Part shown: positions 29,063 through 31,573 of the stretch, piece after piece
Position numbering within the stretch: position 1 is the first letter of the stretch
Layout: the number at the start of each line of letters is the position of its first letter
Source of the DNA: a bacterium
GTDB lineage: Bacteria; UBP18; UBA7526
Assembly: GCA_011049955.1 (NCBI GenBank)
Contig: DRGV01000054.1
Span: 1-31,573, forward strand
Reading direction: 5' to 3'
Length of the DNA: 31,573 nucleotides
Translations under genes and position numbers: made by a program
The notes under the pieces: generated by a model
The model's input: the letters and a program-made list of their open reading frames with translations, nothing else
The model's database searches: none
What the model was told of the DNA's origin: nothing

Positions 29063-30058
29063 TCAGCCTCCTATCTTAGACATAACCTGATTATTTCCTT
29101 TAATGGAATGCTTCTCTGGTTTATTCTTTAAGGCCTTCTCAAATAGTTCCCTGATTTCCTTGCTACCTGCTCCGCTTCGTAGAGACCTCTTAATATCTAC
29201 TCCATAATCTGAGAAGAGGCAGGGATATAATCTTCCATCCGCTGTTAACCTTAAGCGATTACAGGTAGCACAGAAATGCTCACTCATAGGCGTTATAAAA
29301 CCAGTGGTCCCCAAAGATTTTTCAAACTTAAAAGACTTCGCTGGTCCCACTCCCCTCACTTGAGCCGGAATTAATTCTCCCAATTCTTTTAGTCCTTCTT
29401 TAACAGTAGAAGCGGAAACAAACTCAAAAGATGATTTCTGCGCCTTTGCGTTTGATTCTGCGCCTTTGCGGTTGCAAAAAGGCATATATTCAATGAATCT
29501 AATATGCAATGGTCGATCCAGGCTCATCCGGGCAAAGTCCAAAACCTCATCATCATTTATTCCCTTCATAACCACAACATTTATCTTCACTGGCTCAAGG
29601 CCCCTCTTCAATGCTTCCTCTATCCCATCTAAAACAAGAGATAGTCTTTCCGCCCTGGTAATGCGATTAAACTTATTGGCATCCCGACTATCCAGACTAA
29701 TATTTATCCTCTGCAGCCCGGCATTCTTTAAATCCCGGGCATAATCTTTTAAGAGGATCCCATTTGTAGTCATGCTCAAATCGCTAACTCCTTTAAGATT
29801 AGCAAGCATCTCTACTAAATAGACCACGCCCTTTCTCACTAAAGGCTCACCACCAGTAATCCTGACCTTATCAATCCCCCAATCTATACCATACCTTACT
29901 ATCTCTTTTACCTCCTCAAACCTCAGGATATCCTCATGTCTTAAGGGTTTAATCCCTTCGGAAGGCATGCAGTAGATGCATCTCAGATTGCACCTATCGG
30001 TAACAGAGACTCTTAAATAACTAATCTTCCGATTATATCTGTCAATTAATCCTTTCAT
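29063..30058 (-). CDS. moaA: GTP 3',8-cyclase MoaA (radical SAM)
   Basis: MoaA rearranges GTP in the first step of molybdenum cofactor synthesis. The SAM cluster motif is C23-x3-C27-x2-C30, ITGGEP follows (67-72), and the second cluster cysteines are C263, C266 and C280 (CATCNRLRLTADGRLYPC). The C-terminal MSKIGG keeps the double glycine required in the active site. Residues about 195-210 (CNRKGAESNAKAQKSS) are an insert after RFIEYMP, encoded by a 10-base array. I use ATG 30058, whose ATGA overlaps the stop of the upstream gene; a start at 30103 would only add residues antisense to nothing known. The protein has 331 residues. Confidence 0.95.
   Translation of the reverse strand: MKGLIDRYNRKISYLRVSVTDRCNLRCIYCMPSEGIKPLRHEDILRFEEVKEIVRYGIDWGIDKVRITGGEPLVRKGVVYLVEMLANLKGVSDLSMTTNGILLKDYARDLKNAGLQRINISLDSRDANKFNRITRAERLSLVLDGIEEALKRGLEPVKINVVVMKGINDDEVLDFARMSLDRPLHIRFIEYMPFCNRKGAESNAKAQKSSFEFVSASTVKEGLKELGELIPAQVRGVGPAKSFKFEKSLGTTGFITPMSEHFCATCNRLRLTADGRLYPCLFSDYGVDIKRSLRSGAGSKEIRELFEKALKNKPEKHSIKGNNQVMSKIGG
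29429..29478. repeat. 10-base array inside moaA
   Basis: CTGCGCCTTT-GCGTTTGATT is followed by CTGCGCCTTT-GCGGTTGC. The unit is 10 bases with a 20-base super-repeat. It is related to the ATCTGCG words at 10796. Confidence 0.85.
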
Positions 30059-31573
30059 TTTAAACTCTCTAAAAGAGTTCTTGCTTCTGAGATATGGGGA
30101 CAATACTTCTGAGAAAGTAAAAGCGCTTCTCTTGCCTCTTTCTCCTTCCCTTTCCGAAATAATAGCAGAGCCTGGAAGTAATAATGGTAGCCCTCCATGA
30201 CCCTTCTATAGAAGTCATCCGTCCCTTGTCCCAGCTCCTTGAATATTTTCTCATCAAAGAGGGGATGATATTCTCTAATCTGAATCCCTTTCTCTTTTCC
30301 TATATGATAGATGCGATAGAAGTAATTTTCATATACTAAGGTAAAGTTCTCTAATTTCTCAGGGGCAAAGTGAAGCCTGTAGGCTGCCCAGTTCTCATCT
30401 AAATCCATCCTATTGGCCACATACCTATAGGACATTAAAGGATCGGTTCGTAGGAGTTGATCGCCACGATAGATGAGATAATCCACCTTATATTCCTTGC
30501 AGAGGTCTACTAAATCCTTTTCCTTCTTAAAGAGAGCCAGAACGTACTTTTTGTAGGCTTCTCTTATCCCGGACTCAAAGTAACAGTGAAGAACGCTTGG
30601 CCTATTGCTATAAGCTGCGATCTGTGGAGAAAGAGAGAGGGGAACGAGAAAGGCATCTTGAGGCTCGGTATTCTCCCTTATCCAAAAAAGGACCTTTCTT
30701 ATTGCCAATCTATTGCCACTGGGAGGAAACTCCAGTGGCCTTATTCCTACCTTTAGCATCCCCTTTACCAGAAAGGAATTTTGCCAGGAGAGGGTCTGAT
30801 AGATCTGGAAGGAGAGGCCAATTAAGAGTAGAGAAAGGATAAGAATCCTTGAGAGACGCTCCCTGGCGAGAACAAATAGATAGGCGATGAAAATGACTAA
30901 GAAAAAGATGAAGAAGGTCTTAAGTTTATAGAACAGAAGATAACAGCCGAAAAAGGCAAAAAGAGCATAAAGGAGGAAACTGTTCTCCAGAGCAATCTTC
31001 TTCTGAAAGAGTCTTTTGAGAAAGGTAAAGACAGGATAAGAAGCCAAAAGAATGAGGACTAAAAACTCGTTCAAGAATCTAAAGAGAGTGGGCGAGAAAT
31101 AGGGAGGGGTCCAGTAGTGGCGGGCCTCAAAGGAAAGAAGAGAGGGATCAAGTGGTTTCACTCCCAGATATCTTATTTTATAGAGTACCGTCTGCCAGAC
31201 ATGGTTATACTGCCCGGTCCTGGGAAAGAGGAAAAAGAGACCTATTGCTATAACAAGAAAAAGGACTATACTTTCTACCCTGTTTCTCGCTTTTCCACCT
31301 GCCCATTTTCTTACTTTCCCACTTTCCCCTGTTTCCCCCTTTTTACGCCACTCTCTCCAGCCCCAGGAAGCAAGAAGAGAATAGGATAAGAGCATAGGAA
31401 GAGAAAAGATGAAGTAGTCTGTCCTTAAGCTTGTGGGAAGGACTAAGGCACCAACGAGATTAATCGCAGTAAAAAATCCCAGAGCCTGCATAGTCAGGTA
31501 GTATCTATTACTGAAGAGATAGACAAGGAAGATATAACCGAAGAGAATGAGGTAGTAGAACCGAGCCAGTTTC
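30055..31573 (-). CDS. Polytopic membrane protein, possible GT-C/GT39-type glycosyltransferase, 5' end outside window
   Basis: The frame is open to the window edge, so 505 C-terminal residues are visible. At least eight hydrophobic segments span the N-terminal two thirds (for example VESIVLFLVIAIGLFFLF and NEFLVLILLASYPVFTFL), followed by a soluble domain. The sequence LFWIRENTEPQDAFLVPLSLSPQIAAYSNRP resembles the periplasmic part of GT39/DUF-type membrane glycosyltransferases, where a Trp/Asn-rich loop follows the last helix. The end (about 445-505) looks like one TPR unit. The N-terminal catalytic loop is not in the window, so the family call is tentative. A segment KKGETGESGKVRKWAGGK between two helices is encoded by an 8-base array. 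It is coupled to moaA by ATGA, which need not mean related function. Confidence 0.6.
   Translation of the reverse strand, partial: KLARFYYLILFGYIFLVYLFSNRYYLTMQALGFFTAINLVGALVLPTSLRTDYFIFSLPMLLSYSLLASWGWREWRKKGETGESGKVRKWAGGKARNRVESIVLFLVIAIGLFFLFPRTGQYNHVWQTVLYKIRYLGVKPLDPSLLSFEARHYWTPPYFSPTLFRFLNEFLVLILLASYPVFTFLKRLFQKKIALENSFLLYALFAFFGCYLLFYKLKTFFIFFLVIFIAYLFVLARERLSRILILSLLLIGLSFQIYQTLSWQNSFLVKGMLKVGIRPLEFPPSGNRLAIRKVLFWIRENTEPQDAFLVPLSLSPQIAAYSNRPSVLHCYFESGIREAYKKYVLALFKKEKDLVDLCKEYKVDYLIYRGDQLLRTDPLMSYRYVANRMDLDENWAAYRLHFAPEKLENFTLVYENYFYRIYHIGKEKGIQIREYHPLFDEKIFKELGQGTDDFYRRVMEGYHYYFQALLLFRKGKEKEAREALLLSQKYCPHISEARTLLESLK
31282..31347. repeat. 8-base array inside the membrane protein gene
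   Basis: GTTTCTCG, CTTTTCCA, CCTGCCCA, TTTTCTTA, CTTTCCCA, CTTTCCCC, TGTTTCCC in series. It encodes a positively charged cytoplasmic-type loop. Confidence 0.82.

Overview
The window holds about 22 protein genes of an uncultivated-type bacterium with a two-membrane envelope. Evidence for the envelope includes three lipoproteins of LPP20/CsgG type, an EnvC-like amidase activator beside FtsX, and a CtpA protease. GatCAB is complete, so the organism probably makes Gln-tRNA and/or Asn-tRNA by transamidation. I cannot name the phylum from sequence alone; the gene set and the repeat-rich style fit candidate-phylum genomes recovered from metagenomes. No rRNA, tRNA, CRISPR array, transposase or phage gene is visible.

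Layout. Positions 1-1821 (+): 3' part of thioredoxin reductase, cob(I)alamin adenosyltransferase and an MTH1187-family thiamine-binding protein, closed by a terminator. Positions 1930-9093 (-): ftsX, envC-like, ctpA, a divergent polysaccharide deacetylase, tsaD and suhB, read from a good promoter at 9256-9286. Positions 9380-16407 (-): gatB, a CsgG/TPR lipoprotein, two LPP20-type lipoproteins and a secreted beta-propeller protein, ending at a terminator at 9286-9350. Positions 16493-17821 (+): glnA, lying between gatB and gatCA. Positions 17874-31573 (-): a membrane protein cut by the window end, moaA, moaC, mogA, holB, ricT, mutM, metG, a TatD-UvrD fusion, gatC and gatA. Themes are molybdenum cofactor synthesis, replication and repair, translation fidelity, nitrogen assimilation and envelope remodelling.

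The most unusual property is a dense population of short drifting word arrays. These are runs of 7-, 8- or 10-base words that keep their period while the word itself mutates, and many fold back on themselves. They occupy most gene junctions and lie in frame inside conserved genes (tsaD, gatB, gatA, moaA, the membrane gene), together with short perfect palindromes (mutM, holB, mogA, uvrD). Two signal peptides (envC-like and the beta-propeller gene) are spelled almost entirely by 7-base arrays. Because 7, 8 and 10 are not multiples of 3, a pure array gives the same cyclic peptide in all three frames, and the arrays inside genes sit with their stop-free strand as the coding strand. This resembles cyanobacterial heptamer STRR repeats combined with Rickettsia palindromic elements, and is the best candidate here for an undescribed system.

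Two other points stand out: the single-chain TatD nuclease-UvrD/PcrA helicase fusion, and MutM and HolB zinc modules whose loops are lengthened by palindromic insertions.
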